Assembly: GCF_001047375.1 (NCBI RefSeq)
Contig: NZ_LFVU01000002.1
Coordinates: 62,001-126,000 of the forward strand
DNA from: Clostridium cylindrosporum DSM 605
GTDB lineage: Bacteria; Bacillota; Clostridia; Clostridiales; Caloramatoraceae
DNA length: 64,000 nt
Reading direction: 5' to 3'
Shown: piece by piece, positions 54,657 to 64,000 of the stretch
Layout: each line of letters begins with the position of its first letter
How positions within the stretch are numbered: the first letter of the stretch is position 1
The notes under the pieces: generated by a model
The model's input: only the letters and a program-made list of their open reading frames with translations
What the model was told of the DNA's origin: nothing
The model's database searches: none
Program-made: the position numbers and the translations under genes

Positions 54657-56096
54657 CTAATAGTCATTAAGTCCTTTTATTGCTGGACTATCTAACCAGT
54701 TTCCTTTGTAATCAAACCTTGAACCATGGCAAGGGCAATCCCATGACAGTTCATCAGCATTCCACTGCAATTGGCATCCTAGATGAGGACATTTTGTTGT
54801 TACAACAAACTCCTTACCATTATCATCTCTATACACACCAACTTTTTCTCCATTATATTCTACAATTCCAGCATGACCTTTTTTGATGTGTCCTATTTGT
54901 TCATTTGGAATGTCAATTTTTTGTGCTATAAAGTTTTTGGCAGTTTCTATTGTATCCTCCATTATAGTATCAATTGAAAGTGACATATCAAATCTTCTAG
55001 GAGAAAAAATTTCTGAAAAATCATTTTCCTTACCGAGTATCATGTCACTGTTAATTATAGCTGCCACCATAGAACTTGTCATTCCCCATTTATTAAATCC
55101 AGTTGCTACATAAACATTATCTGTTGAAGAGGAATACTTACCAATATAAGGAATACCATCTATGGTCATACAATCCTGAGCAGACCAGTGATATTTTTCT
55201 CTTGAATTTGGATAGAGAATCTTTGCTACCTCCCTTAGCTTTTCATAGCATCCTCCCTCTTCATTTTTACCTGTTCTTTTAGGGATACCTCCAAATAATA
55301 ATAAATCTTTATAATTTCTAAAGGAATACCCACTTTTATCAATATCAATTAACATACCCTCAACATCATCCGCATTTTCTAAAGCAATAACATGAGATCT
55401 TTCTTGATGCATTCTTAAAAAGTAATATCCTGGAACATTTACAATTGGATAATGTGTTGCAACAACTATATGCTTGGCATTTATTTTGCCTCTATTGGTG
55501 ACAACTAAATTTTCTTCAACTTCTATTACTCTTGTATCTTCATAGATAGTTAAGTCCTTTGATATAACATCTAAAAACTTTAGCGGATTAAACTGTGCTT
55601 GATTATTATATCTTAATGCTGCCTTAACATTAAATGGCAGTTTTACTTTATCTACAATTTCTGCATCTATTCCAAGTTTTTTAGCTGCTTCATATTCTAA
55701 TTTCAGAGGTTCTGTCTCTCCTAATGAGTATACATAGGCTGGTTTTTCCTCAAATTCACAATCTATATTATTTTCATAAACTATATCTCTAAATGTATTT
55801 AAAGCAAGATTATTAGCGTTTAAATACATAAGTGCCTTTTCTTCTCCAAATTCTTTTATTAATTTATCATAAATCAGATCATGCTGAATAGTTATCTTAG
55901 CTGTAGTATTTCTTGTATTTCCACTAGCAATTTCCTTAGCTTCGATAACAACTACGTCTATACCATTTTTCTTTAATAAATACGCCGTTAAAATTCCCGC
56001 AATTCCTGCTCCAATTATAACAGTATTAACTTCTATATCTTTATTTAATACTTCTCTTTTTTTAAAGCTACAACTTTCACTCCATACAGAATTCAT
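54657..56096 (-). CDS. FAD-dependent oxidoreductase with C-terminal Rieske domain
   Basis: A 479-residue protein. Residues about 20-360 are a DAO-type FAD fold with the dinucleotide motif VIIGAGIAGILTAYLLK, and residues about 395-479 are a Rieske [2Fe-2S] domain with both ligand pairs present (CPHLGC and CPCHGS, near 435 and 455). Proteins of this layout act on unknown amine-type substrates. It is notable in an organism judged an anaerobe, since a Rieske-linked flavoprotein would often serve oxygen or electron carriers. It stands alone with GAGGTG before the ATG. Confidence 0.92.
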   Translation of the reverse strand: MNSVWSESCSFKKREVLNKDIEVNTVIIGAGIAGILTAYLLKKNGIDVVVIEAKEIASGNTRNTTAKITIQHDLIYDKLIKEFGEEKALMYLNANNLALNTFRDIVYENNIDCEFEEKPAYVYSLGETEPLKLEYEAAKKLGIDAEIVDKVKLPFNVKAALRYNNQAQFNPLKFLDVISKDLTIYEDTRVIEVEENLVVTNRGKINAKHIVVATHYPIVNVPGYYFLRMHQERSHVIALENADDVEGMLIDIDKSGYSFRNYKDLLLFGGIPKRTGKNEEGGCYEKLREVAKILYPNSREKYHWSAQDCMTIDGIPYIGKYSSSTDNVYVATGFNKWGMTSSMVAAIINSDMILGKENDFSEIFSPRRFDMSLSIDTIMEDTIETAKNFIAQKIDIPNEQIGHIKKGHAGIVEYNGEKVGVYRDDNGKEFVVTTKCPHLGCQLQWNADELSWDCPCHGSRFDYKGNWLDSPAIKGLNDY

Positions 56097-56376
56097 AAAA
56101 TCACCTCATACTTAGTATTCCATTTTCTTCAAAATATAAACATATTAACTATAAAACAAAATACTTTAAACATTCTTATGAACCTTGAAATAAATTATAT
56201 CAAGCTCAATTATTCTCTTTCTTCAATCAACCTTTCTATTAATATAATTATGCCTTTATAAGATGCCATTTCTACTTAAAAATAGATATATCAAAATTAA
56301 AATAATATTATGATGGCTAGTAAATAATAGTTTTAAGAGATTATGATCTTAATTAACTATCAAAGGAGTGTTAAAA

Positions 56377-56883
56377 TTGTTAAGTTATGTTGTTGCAATA
56401 TCCGAAAATGGAGTTATGGGAATAAATAATACTCTTCCCTGGCATATCCCAAATGACCTAAAATTCTTTAAGGAAGTTACACTTAGTAAAAGTAAAACTA
56501 TGATAATGGGACGAGAAACCTTTGAGGCGCTTCCTAAAATTTTACCTGAAAGACACCATATAGTAATAACTCGAAACAGGAATTACAAAATAAACAGCGA
56601 TAATGTAACTATTATTCATAATATAGATGACTTAAAACCTTACATTGAAAGCCCTGAAGAATATTTTGTTATAGGAGGCGGCCAAATCTTTTCCCTGCTT
56701 ATGCCCTATGCAGAAAAAATGTATTTAACTATAATACATGAAGAATTTAAAGGTGATACTTTTTTCCCAAAGTACAATAAAGATGAATGGAGAATCCTAA
56801 GTAAGGAAGAAGGCGTTGTTGACAGTAAAAATAAACATAACCATACAATTTATATTCTTGAAAGAATAAAGAGTATAAATTAG
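56377..56883 (+). CDS. folA: Dihydrofolate reductase
   Basis: A 168-residue enzyme that reduces dihydrofolate with NADPH. The active site is visible in NGVMGINNTLPWHIPNDLKFF, with the catalytic acid at D27 or so, and MGRETFEALP and VIGGGQIFSL further on. The start is set to TTG 56377 with AAAGGAG eight bases upstream; a GTG at 56368 overlaps that site. No thyA is adjacent. The upstream gap (56097-56376) shows no other gene, only AT-rich sequence. Confidence 0.94.
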   Translation: MLSYVVAISENGVMGINNTLPWHIPNDLKFFKEVTLSKSKTMIMGRETFEALPKILPERHHIVITRNRNYKINSDNVTIIHNIDDLKPYIESPEEYFVIGGGQIFSLLMPYAEKMYLTIIHEEFKGDTFFPKYNKDEWRILSKEEGVVDSKNKHNHTIYILERIKSIN

Positions 56884-56900
56884 ATCCTATACAATTGTTT

Positions 56901-56931
56901 AAGGCTCCTACTTTTATTTCTTAGGAGCCTT
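56901..56931. terminator. Terminator between convergent folA and 56951-57577
   Basis: A 10-base perfect stem AAGGCTCCTA/TAGGAGCCTT; T-runs are weak on both sides, so it may act for either gene. Confidence 0.65.
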
Positions 56932-56950
56932 CACTACTACATTATTAAAT

Positions 56951-57577
56951 TTAATTATTAAACTTTATTTTGTATATCTCTCCAACCTTTACAATAGCAA
57001 TATCTAATATGTTTATTAATTTTTCTAAACTTTTTACGTTATTTATAAATTTAATATTATTCTTATCTACAAGCTTTTTAATCATATTAATAATATCTTT
57101 CTTTTGTTGAGAATCTAAGTTAAGGTCATTATTAAGACACTCTCTATTTATATATATTAATGTATTCCATATTTGCTCATCAGAAATTCTGTCTAAGTCC
57201 ATCAAAACCCATGTAAAATCTTTTCTTCTTAAGTTTTCAGGATATGCCTGTTTAAAAAACTCTATAAAGTGATTTGTCTTTTCAGGGTCTTTTTCCTTTA
57301 CATATTTTCCAAGCTGTGATTTTAAATTATTCTTAAGGTGAAGAATTGTATTTGGCTTTATTGAACCTTTTAAATCATCAATGTGTTTATAAATATAATT
57401 ATATGTATCTTGAATCTTTTCTTGATTTATATCTTCCTTTTTAAGTATCTTTACTATATCAATGTACTCTAAAATATTTTTCTTGCAATTTAGCTCTTTA
57501 TTGTATAACATTTCACAAAGCTTTTCTGGAGTTAATTCTTCTATTTTATTCTTATTAATTAATTCTTCTCTATTCAT
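56951..57577 (-). CDS. Hypothetical protein
   Basis: A 208-residue, charged, helical protein I do not recognise. It is rich in Lys, Asn and Glu, without membrane segments or signal peptide. A central more conserved-looking part reads RKDFTWVLMDLDRISDEQIWN. A leucine-heptad stretch lies near residues 85-100. It has only a weak ribosome site (GAAAGAAG). It is convergent to folA and has no apparent operon partner. Confidence 0.65.
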   Translation of the reverse strand: MNREELINKNKIEELTPEKLCEMLYNKELNCKKNILEYIDIVKILKKEDINQEKIQDTYNYIYKHIDDLKGSIKPNTILHLKNNLKSQLGKYVKEKDPEKTNHFIEFFKQAYPENLRRKDFTWVLMDLDRISDEQIWNTLIYINRECLNNDLNLDSQQKKDIINMIKKLVDKNNIKFINNVKSLEKLINILDIAIVKVGEIYKIKFNN

Positions 57578-57773
57578 AACTACTTCTTTCCTTATCTATA
57601 TTTTTTGCTCTTTTATTTTACCACAAGATTTAAAATTTGTTCTAATATAGTTTAAAATTTAAAAATATTAATTCAAACTAAATAATTCCTTTAAAATAGT
57701 TGAGTAAATTACTTAACTATTACAAATAATATTTACTGATATTAATTATATTTATAAGTAAGGAGAGATATTT

Positions 57774-57971
57774 ATGTCAAGTAGAACTGGAATAGTTAAA
57801 TGGTTTGATAAAGAAAAAGGATATGGATTTATATCCGCTGATGCTGGTGATGACGTTTTCGTACATCACTCTCAAGTTAAAGGTGAAGAACTAAGTGAAG
57901 GTGTTAGTGTTAGCTTTGATATTGGTGAGGGGCAAAAAGGTCCTATGGCAATAAATGTTCACACCATATAG
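57774..57971 (+). CDS. cspA: Cold-shock protein (CspA family)
   Basis: A 65-residue OB-fold RNA-binding protein. RNP1 is KGYGFI and RNP2 is [22 protein letters not shown] is the family signature. It would melt RNA secondary structure in the cold or at growth changes. AAGGAGAG precedes the ATG. Two tiny genes follow in the same direction within 55 bases and without a terminator between them, so they are probably cotranscribed. Confidence 0.95.
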   Translation: MSSRTGIVKWFDKEKGYGFISADAGDDVFVHHSQVKGEELSEGVSVSFDIGEGQKGPMAINVHTI

Positions 57972-58024
57972 ACTCTTATAAAATTTCCACAGTTAAAATA
58001 ATTTAATTGTTAGGAGGACTTTAA

Positions 58025-58195
58025 ATGGACAATAATAAAAATAGAATGAAAGATAGACCTAAGTCTAATGCAGAAAAAAGAAAAATGTACTCTGAAGCAG
58101 GATCTGAGATAGGTATTATAGATAGAGTGAAAATTGGCTCACATTCAAATGGTAAAAAATACACAAAAAGATCAAAATTATCTCATAATAAATAG
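58025..58195 (+). CDS. Small basic protein behind the cold-shock gene
   Basis: A 56-residue very basic protein (many K/R, few hydrophobic residues) that I do not recognise. It begins MDNNKNRMKDRPKSNAEKRK, has a short hydrophobic centre (GIIDRVKIG) and ends KRSKLSHNK. A consensus AGGAGG lies 7 bases before its ATG, which argues that it is a real gene. It starts 53 bases after cspA and ends 12 bases before another small gene. The composition suggests a nucleic-acid-binding or disordered protein. Confidence 0.75.
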   Translation: MDNNKNRMKDRPKSNAEKRKMYSEAGSEIGIIDRVKIGSHSNGKKYTKRSKLSHNK

Positions 58196-58207
58196 GAGGC
58201 GATTATC

Positions 58208-58354
58208 ATGGGTAAGAATAATTCTTCAAGCAAAAATCACAAAGCTACTCCTGATCCAACATCACCAAATTATGTAGAATATGCAAAAAATAAAGCTAAT
58301 GAAAATACTCCCTATGCCAAGGATGAACCATCTTTGCATACAAAACATGAATAG
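58208..58354 (+). CDS. Small polar protein behind the cold-shock gene
   Basis: A 48-residue polar, disordered-looking protein that I do not recognise, with MGKNNSSSKNHKATPDPTSP at the front and YAKNKANENTPYAKDEP afterwards. An AGGAGG ribosome site lies 9 bases upstream, overlapping the end of the preceding small gene. Its proline/asparagine-rich make-up vaguely recalls small spore proteins, but no family assignment is possible. It is the last gene of the csp cluster; the hairpin at 58382-58424 follows. Confidence 0.7.
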   Translation: MGKNNSSSKNHKATPDPTSPNYVEYAKNKANENTPYAKDEPSLHTKHE

Positions 58355-58381
58355 ATTTTAGTTTTCCCTATACTTTAGATA

Positions 58382-58424
58382 AGGTCTAAGATATATAGTG
58401 ACTTATGCTATATATCTTAGACCT
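58382..58424. terminator. Terminator hairpin between the csp cluster and chemoreceptor gene
   Basis: A 17-base perfect stem (58382-58398 with 58408-58424); T-runs are modest on both strands. It lies between convergent transcripts and could serve both. Confidence 0.75.
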
Positions 58425-58440
58425 ATTATTAATTCTTATA

Positions 58441-60138
58441 TTATATTTTAAATTTTGAAACCAATATTTGTAGCTCCCCTCCAAGCTCTGCTAAAGTATG
58501 TGCTTCATAAACTAAAGATTCTATTGATGAATTTTGCTCCTGGGCTGATGCAGATACCTCCTCTGTAGCAGCGGCTGAATTTTCTGCAATAATATTCACA
58601 GATTCTATAGAATCTACAACCTTCTCTGAATCTTTTAAAATTTCCTGGGAAATCATAGCAACATTTGACACTTGCTCTACAACTCTGTGAATTTCACTTG
58701 AAATAGTCTTAAATGCTTTACTTGTATCATCAACTGCTTTTACACCATTTTCTACTTCCATGGCACCTTTGCTCATAACTTCTACTACTGTTTTAGTTTC
58801 ATTTTGAATACTTTCAATCAAAACTGTAATCTCCTCTGCTGAATTTGAAGACTCTTCAGCAAGCTTTCTAACTTCTTCAGCTACTATTGAAAAACCTTTT
58901 CCATGTTCCCCTGCACGAGCTGCTTCTATTGCTGCATTTAGTGCTAGTAAATTTGTTTGCCTTGAAATATTTTTAATAACCTCAATAATTTCACCTATTT
59001 TATTTGATTCTTTTCTAAGTTTATTAATAACATATGCCATTTGCTGTGTAACATTTTTAATTTCACCAATTTTACTAACAGCATTATCTGCTTCTATAAC
59101 ACCATTAATTGTAGCATTTTCTACCATGTTAGAGCTATCGCCTATAGATTCTATTCTTTGTGAAATATTCTTAATAGAATCTGACATATTCTTCATAATA
59201 ATATTCACTTCATTAATTGATTTAGATTGGTCTAGTGAACCTAAAGCTAGTTCACTAATTGTTTGTGTAATTTCAAAATTTGCAGAACTATTTTCCTCAC
59301 ATGTAGCATTTAATTCCTCACTTGTATATGTAACCTTGTTAGCCACATGGATAATTTTTTCAAGCATATCTTTTAATGATATTATTAGTGAATTAGTTGA
59401 ATCTCCTATCATTCTTATTTCATCATTAGTTTTTATATTAACTTCCTTTGTTAGGTCTCCATTAGCTATACTACTAATGATACTTAAAACCTTATTAGTA
59501 GAAGTAACTATGTTCTTCGTTATATATATAGCAAAAACTAGGGCAAATAAAAGCGCCATAGTTAAATATATTATTATTTGCATTTTGGCACTATTAATTG
59601 ATTCATCTGCTCTTTTTTGTCCTTGAAGCATATATGCATTATTTAGGTCTACATTTTTTTCAAGGGCTACCCTCGAAGCATCGTAGTATTCTTGGCTTTT
59701 GTTAGCAATTGTTTGTGCTTCTATATCCTTATTAGCTTTGCTCATCACCATTGCCTGATTTGAAACTTCTAAATATAAATCCCAATTTTTCTTGAATTCA
59801 TCATAATATGATTTTTCTTCACCACTTGAAATAGTTGGTTCATATGTCTTCATATTCTCATTAACTTTTTCAATATATTTATTCAAAACCTCTTCATACC
59901 TTAAACTTTGCATGTTATCAGTAGTTAAGATATGTTGATAAAGAACTCTACGACAATTACTAGTATTAATTTGCATTTCCATCAAACTTTTAGAGCTTGG
60001 ATACTGATTTTTCATAATATCATCCTGAGCACTTTTTACACTATTAAATTTAAACATATTGTTTATACCTAAAAATAAAAATATCACTAGTATTGCACCA
60101 AATCCAACACCTAACTTTACTCCAATTTTAAACTTCAT
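58441..60138 (-). CDS. Methyl-accepting chemotaxis protein with four-helix-bundle sensor
   Basis: A 565-residue chemoreceptor. Membrane helix one is near residues 8-28, then an all-helical extracellular sensor of about 155 residues (4HB_MCP-type), helix two near 188-210, a HAMP domain and a long cytoplasmic signalling bundle. The hairpin tip reads [17 protein letters not shown], the CheA/CheW contact region. Methylation helices flank it. The ligand is unknown. A strong AGGAGAAG precedes the ATG. Confidence 0.95.
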   Translation of the reverse strand: MKFKIGVKLGVGFGAILVIFLFLGINNMFKFNSVKSAQDDIMKNQYPSSKSLMEMQINTSNCRRVLYQHILTTDNMQSLRYEEVLNKYIEKVNENMKTYEPTISSGEEKSYYDEFKKNWDLYLEVSNQAMVMSKANKDIEAQTIANKSQEYYDASRVALEKNVDLNNAYMLQGQKRADESINSAKMQIIIYLTMALLFALVFAIYITKNIVTSTNKVLSIISSIANGDLTKEVNIKTNDEIRMIGDSTNSLIISLKDMLEKIIHVANKVTYTSEELNATCEENSSANFEITQTISELALGSLDQSKSINEVNIIMKNMSDSIKNISQRIESIGDSSNMVENATINGVIEADNAVSKIGEIKNVTQQMAYVINKLRKESNKIGEIIEVIKNISRQTNLLALNAAIEAARAGEHGKGFSIVAEEVRKLAEESSNSAEEITVLIESIQNETKTVVEVMSKGAMEVENGVKAVDDTSKAFKTISSEIHRVVEQVSNVAMISQEILKDSEKVVDSIESVNIIAENSAAATEEVSASAQEQNSSIESLVYEAHTLAELGGELQILVSKFKI

Positions 60139-60248
60139 TAATATCTTCTCCTCTTTCTGTATAATACCTATATCTAAATATCCAAAATATATTATACCAC
60201 CTTTTGCTATAATTACTATTTATTTTACAGCAAACCTTTCCATAAAAC

Positions 60249-60282
60249 AAAAACCCTCAACAAAGGTTTGTTGAGGGTTTTT
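60249..60282 (-). terminator. Terminator after the flavin amine oxidase gene
   Basis: A 16-base perfect stem AAAAACCCTCAACAAA with its complement (60249-60264 with 60267-60282), then TTGTTTTATG on the minus strand, 14 bases after the stop. Confidence 0.9.
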
Positions 60283-60296
60283 ATTTTATAATTTAA

Positions 60297-62021
60297 CTAT
60301 TGATTTTCCAGATGCAATTTCAACTGCTCTGCAATACTATTAGCCGCATTCATCCCAGAGTTTAAAGCTCCTTGCATCCATCCATGCTTTAATGATGTAT
60401 GTTCACCTGCAAAAAATACTCTAAAATCGTATTCTGCTTTCACTGATGCATAGGCAAAAAGTCTTTGCTGTTCAGGCATAAAATATGCAAATCCTCCAAA
60501 AACGCCTTGCACATTATCCCATAATACACTTTCATAGTCATCAACTACTGAATCAAGATATCCCTTTGGGAGTCCATTTACAGCCTCAACTTGTCTCTTG
60601 ATTATTTCAATACGTGTCTTTATCTCAACGTTACCTAAACGCATAGCATCTTGCCCCATATTATAGGATGCTGTTATAACACCAAATTTATTATATAATT
60701 TATTAATTTTACTTTTCTCATTTTTTGTTACATCTATATTTGCAATAGGAGGATATGCAGGATACCATGTAGTCTGTATAGATAAATCAGTTACAGATCC
60801 ACCCCCTATTATTCTCTCTCTCTCATTACCTCTTTCCCAAAAACGTTCATTACACAAAAACAAAGTTTTGTGAGCTGATTCATAATTAAATTCTTTAATA
60901 GCTTGCATCTTTTCATTACTAAACATAGGATATATATTTACACTACGAAGACTTGAAAAGGGAATTGTACAAATAACAAAATCAAAGGTTTCGCAGCAAC
61001 TTTCTAATGACATCTCATCTTTATATTCTAGTGTTACCTTATTATTATTACATCTATATATACTAGATACTCTTTTCCCATTTTTGTAAACTACTTTTCC
61101 TAAATCCTTTTTTTCAATACTCTTATACTCTTTAGGATAAGTAGACATTAAGGAATTATAAAATGCTAATGGCAATTTAGATGTACCACCAACTATCTCA
61201 TATCTATAGGAGTTATCTACTGTATATTCATCTAACATATTTTCATTATAGCTCCCTGTGTAAAAAGTTCCAGTAAATGGATCAAGTCCTGAAAGCATCT
61301 CAATTGCAGCTTCACTTAGATTCAATCTTTCAAAAACCTGTCTTGTGCTGAAACTACCTAAAAAATTAATTTCTTTAGAATAACTTTCCCTAGCCTGTAA
61401 TAATTCCTTCCTAATTGATGGGTCTAACTTCAACAAAGGTGTTGTTAATGCATAATCCAGAAGTTTTTTCCAAGATGTATTCCTTTCCTGTGGAGTTAAG
61501 TTAAATTCAGGGTAAATTTTCTCCATTACATTTTTTCCATCAGGGTCGTTTCTTACACGCTTATTTCTAACATAGATAAATGCATTTTCATTTTCTTGAA
61601 TAAATGGTCTTGTTTTTAAGTTAAATGTATTAATATAGTGCCAACTACTTTCGTGACTTACTGGAATACGCATAGCGCCAAGTTCACCATAAAGTAATTT
61701 CTCTTTATCAAAGTAATAAGTATATACTCTTCCACCAATACGCTTTCCTTCCATTTCAAATATAGTAATATCAAAACCAAGCTTTCTAAGTTCAAATGCA
61801 GATGATAAACCTGCAAGACCACCACCAATTATACCTACCTTAACACCTTTACCAGCACCTGGTGATGCAATTTTTGTAATATCTCTTGGTGGACCAAGTA
61901 GGCTAATTAAGTTTTCATAATCTTCAACACGATTCTCTTCTATCAAAGCTCTTTTAAGCATTTCATGTCTTTGCTCATTTGTTGGATTCGGTGGATAAAT
62001 ATATTTAATATCTTCTAGCAA
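60297..62021 (-). CDS. Flavin monoamine oxidase-family protein (FAD amine or L-amino acid oxidase)
   Basis: A 574-residue flavoenzyme. After a short N-terminal extension, the dinucleotide motif GGGLAGLSSAFELRKLG begins near residue 66, then EMEGKRIGGRVYT, and a C-terminal FAD part (FFAGEHTSLKHGWMQGALNSG) ends the protein. It matches the amine oxidase/L-amino acid oxidase group; the substrate is not readable. The start is TTG 62021 with GGAG ten bases upstream. It sits between two chemoreceptor genes on the same strand. Oxidases of this type usually give peroxide, which is unexpected in an anaerobe. Confidence 0.9.
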   Translation of the reverse strand: MLEDIKYIYPPNPTNEQRHEMLKRALIEENRVEDYENLISLLGPPRDITKIASPGAGKGVKVGIIGGGLAGLSSAFELRKLGFDITIFEMEGKRIGGRVYTYYFDKEKLLYGELGAMRIPVSHESSWHYINTFNLKTRPFIQENENAFIYVRNKRVRNDPDGKNVMEKIYPEFNLTPQERNTSWKKLLDYALTTPLLKLDPSIRKELLQARESYSKEINFLGSFSTRQVFERLNLSEAAIEMLSGLDPFTGTFYTGSYNENMLDEYTVDNSYRYEIVGGTSKLPLAFYNSLMSTYPKEYKSIEKKDLGKVVYKNGKRVSSIYRCNNNKVTLEYKDEMSLESCCETFDFVICTIPFSSLRSVNIYPMFSNEKMQAIKEFNYESAHKTLFLCNERFWERGNERERIIGGGSVTDLSIQTTWYPAYPPIANIDVTKNEKSKINKLYNKFGVITASYNMGQDAMRLGNVEIKTRIEIIKRQVEAVNGLPKGYLDSVVDDYESVLWDNVQGVFGGFAYFMPEQQRLFAYASVKAEYDFRVFFAGEHTSLKHGWMQGALNSGMNAANSIAEQLKLHLENQ

Positions 62022-62114
62022 ATCCTTTCAACTCCAAATAGTTCTATATTAATTATATTATTCATAAAGTAACAAAAGAGTTCGAGCCTAAATATTCTCT
62101 TTAGTTTTAAAGAG

Positions 62115-62149
62115 AAAAAAGAGGTGTAGTATTTAACACCTCTTTTTTT
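62115..62149 (-). terminator. Terminator after the partial chemoreceptor gene
   Basis: Stem AAAAAAGAGGTGT/ACACCTCTTTTTT with a T-run on the minus strand, 12 bases beyond the stop of the 62162 gene. Confidence 0.88.
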
Positions 62150-62161
62150 AACTCGTTATAT

Positions 62162-64000
62162 TTATACTTTAAAATTATTTATAAGTTTTGCTAGGTCCTC
62201 ATTCATAGAATTCAGCTTATCTATAAGCTCAGAGGTTTTTACAATAGATGTTGTCTGTTGTTCTGTTGAACTACTAACCTCCTCTGCACATGCAGCATTT
62301 TCATGGGCGATAGACGCTATATTTTCTATAGATGACAATACAATATCCTTTGCCTTGGATATTTCCTTCATATTATCATTTAAAACACTTACACTATTTG
62401 TAACCTCTAAAGTAGATGTATTCAATCCCTCGAAGGCTACATTGGCATCCTTTACTGAGTTCTTAGCTTCATCCATAGCTTGTCTTGACTCTTCTACACT
62501 TTTTGTAGTTAAGTTTATTAGACTTATAATTTCACTAACTATATTCTGTATTTTTGTTGATGACTTTTCAGATTCCTCTGCAAGTGTACTTACTTGTCCA
62601 GCTACAACTGAGAAACCTCTTCCATGTTCTCCGGCTCTAGCTGCCTCTATTGCAGCATTTAAAGCTAGTAAATTAGTCTGATCAGCAATTGATTTTATTG
62701 TATCAACTATATTTCCAATAGAATTTGACATATTTAGAAGCTCATTGATATTTTTATAAACTGTATCTGCCATATTAGTAGATTCTTGTAGTTTATTATT
62801 TAATAACACAATTGAATCTTTACCTGATTGACTTTTATCATTCATGCTATCAGTACTTTTAACTACTTCTTCAAGTTCAACTGTTCCTACGTTTATTTTT
62901 TCATTTAAAACATTAGTTAAATCTAATGTATCAGTTGTACTATTAGCCTGAACACTAGAACCTGAGGCTATTTCTCCTATTGCGCCAGCAATTTCATCAC
63001 TTGAACTTGTAATAACTTTAGTGTGATTTCTAATTTCTCTATTATCCTCAACTAATTGCACAGATAATGTTTGAATTCTACATACAAGATCTCTTATTTT
63101 ACTAATAGTAGTATTTAAACTTTTTGAAACAATTCCAAGCTCATCACTTGAATTATGCTCTATTTCAACAGTTAGATCTCCTTCTTCAAGTCTTTTTATA
63201 CCACATAGTATCTTATCTATAGGTTTTATAGCTGTCTTTGTAATTATTATATAGACTATTATTGAAGAAGTAATAACCACTAATAAAACTATAGCAATAA
63301 TAATACCTCTTAATTTATTATTAAATGAATTTAGTGAATCTAAGCTTTGATCAATTACTATATAATTATTATCAAACTTTTGGTATGTGTATAACATTGT
63401 TTTTCCATTATAATCATGTTTTACAGAACCTGATTCACCTTTAATTAATTCTTTTCCGTTATTTACTTCAGAAATCTTCTTTCCTTTTAGAGCTTTATCT
63501 GGATGGAATAGTATTATACCATCACTTGAAACAACAAATGCTTTGCCATCATTACCTAGTTTCATATTAGTAAGAAGATTCTCCATATTCAATGTGCTTT
63601 TTATACTTATTATAGCCTTAGGAGAGAACCCTACTTGTACTATTCCTCCATCTGGACCTTTAACTCCAACAAACTGAAATAACTCACCATCTACCCCCTT
63701 TGGCATAGGTTCCTGTGCTAGACTATCGATTTTTCCACTTAAAATATCTAAAAAAGGCTTTGTTTGTTCCGAGTCTGCAAAATTAAAGTTAATATATTCC
63801 GGTACATTAGCATAAGTTATTACTCCTTGCTTATTTATAATACATATCTCTTCTACATTTAAACTACTTGCAAGGCTCTTTAGTGATTCAACTGAACGTA
63901 AATTTTGATTATCATTTAATATACGTGCAATACTATTTGCCAGTGGGATTGCATTTTTAGATATAGTTTCTGTTGTAGTCTCAACAGCCTTTTCTTGATT
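62162..64000 (-). CDS. Methyl-accepting chemotaxis protein with Cache sensor (5' end cut by the window)
   Basis: At least 612 residues; the frame is open without stop to the right edge of the window, so the N-terminus is missing. The ATG at 63706 is internal and is not used as the start. The visible part has the second half of a Cache-type sensor ([10 protein letters not shown], then [20 protein letters not shown]), a membrane helix near the [14 protein letters not shown] segment, a HAMP domain and a signalling bundle with the tip [17 protein letters not shown]. Cache domains bind amino acids and other small molecules. Neighbouring amine oxidase suggests, but does not show, a link to amines or amino acids. 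Confidence 0.93.
   Translation of the reverse strand, partial: NQEKAVETTTETISKNAIPLANSIARILNDNQNLRSVESLKSLASSLNVEEICIINKQGVITYANVPEYINFNFADSEQTKPFLDILSGKIDSLAQEPMPKGVDGELFQFVGVKGPDGGIVQVGFSPKAIISIKSTLNMENLLTNMKLGNDGKAFVVSSDGIILFHPDKALKGKKISEVNNGKELIKGESGSVKHDYNGKTMLYTYQKFDNNYIVIDQSLDSLNSFNNKLRGIIIAIVLLVVITSSIIVYIIITKTAIKPIDKILCGIKRLEEGDLTVEIEHNSSDELGIVSKSLNTTISKIRDLVCRIQTLSVQLVEDNREIRNHTKVITSSSDEIAGAIGEIASGSSVQANSTTDTLDLTNVLNEKINVGTVELEEVVKSTDSMNDKSQSGKDSIVLLNNKLQESTNMADTVYKNINELLNMSNSIGNIVDTIKSIADQTNLLALNAAIEAARAGEHGRGFSVVAGQVSTLAEESEKSSTKIQNIVSEIISLINLTTKSVEESRQAMDEAKNSVKDANVAFEGLNTSTLEVTNSVSVLNDNMKEISKAKDIVLSSIENIASIAHENAACAEEVSSSTEQQTTSIVKTSELIDKLNSMNEDLAKLINNFKV

Noticed and set aside
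59126-59626. Plus-strand open frame inside the chemoreceptor gene
   Set aside because: It is antisense to conserved HAMP and signalling sequence and encodes a low-complexity hydrophobic peptide without a ribosome site.
63706-63706. ATG at 63706 as the start of the last chemoreceptor
   Set aside because: The frame continues open to the window edge with Cache-domain-like sequence, so this is an internal methionine.
1-64000. CRISPR arrays, insertion sequences, tRNA or rRNA genes
   Set aside because: No repeated spacer pattern, transposase, terminal repeats, cloverleaf or rRNA-like stretch was seen on either strand by reading.

Overview
The window reads as chromosomal DNA of a low-GC, spore-forming, motile, anaerobic Firmicute, most likely Clostridium sensu stricto. 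The base composition is strongly AT-rich, Shine-Dalgarno sequences are strong (AGGAGG/GGGGGA), and GTG and TTG starts are common. Gene content agrees: cotJABC, ytaF, cheV, RNase J, a clostridial agrBD locus, a bifunctional homocysteine methyltransferase/MTHFR, T-box and riboswitch leaders. I saw no rRNA, tRNA, insertion sequence, phage gene or CRISPR array. No boundary suggests a recent island.

Layout. 1-9.6 kb (minus strand): a VWA/MoxR ATPase pair, homocysteine methyltransferase-MTHFR, DAHP synthase, RNase Z, CheV and a DbpA-type RNA helicase. The helicase is preceded in the same operon by an unrecognised protein that looks like an HTH joined to a MazF-like barrel. 10.3-14 kb: a ferritin-like protein, a secreted DUF1002 protein, a class V aminotransferase and a hypothetical gene. 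14.2-18.3 kb (plus): a complete arginine-to-spermidine operon, speD, speA-speE, speB, in which arginine decarboxylase and spermidine synthase form one open reading frame with an internal ribosome binding site at the junction. 18.3-21.9 kb (minus): a GGDEF/HD-GYP protein, and upstream of it an agr-type operon (DUF5317, a kinase-less AgrC-like membrane protein, AgrB, and a 44-residue AgrD).

22-29 kb: MATE exporter, MacB/FtsX-type ABC transporter and DUF1846 protein. 29.4-35.4 kb: leuA under a T-box, PHP hydrolase, RNase J, HTH-DUF1232 protein and YtaF. 35.5-41.1 kb: an ABC-2 exporter with its TetR regulator, a large YhgE/Pip membrane protein with an inverted-repeat operator over its promoter, and a DUF454 protein.

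41.3-53.2 kb: two thiamin operons, each behind its own TPP riboswitch (thiD-thiM-thiE for salvage and coupling; thiS-thiF-thiG-thiH-tenI/thiE2 for the thiazole). Between them lie an APC transporter behind a textbook lysine riboswitch, a DUF188 protein, an SDR, the cotJABC spore-coat operon and a DUF815 ATPase. 53.3-64 kb: pentapeptide-repeat protein, FAD-Rieske oxidoreductase, dihydrofolate reductase, a cold-shock gene followed by two tiny unannotated-looking genes, and two chemoreceptors flanking a flavin amine oxidase. The last chemoreceptor runs off the right edge.

The most interesting items are the speA-speE fusion, the agr locus with its predicted autoinducer and kinase-less receptor-like protein, the HTH/MazF-like protein in operon with an RNA helicase, and the two tiny genes behind the cold-shock gene.
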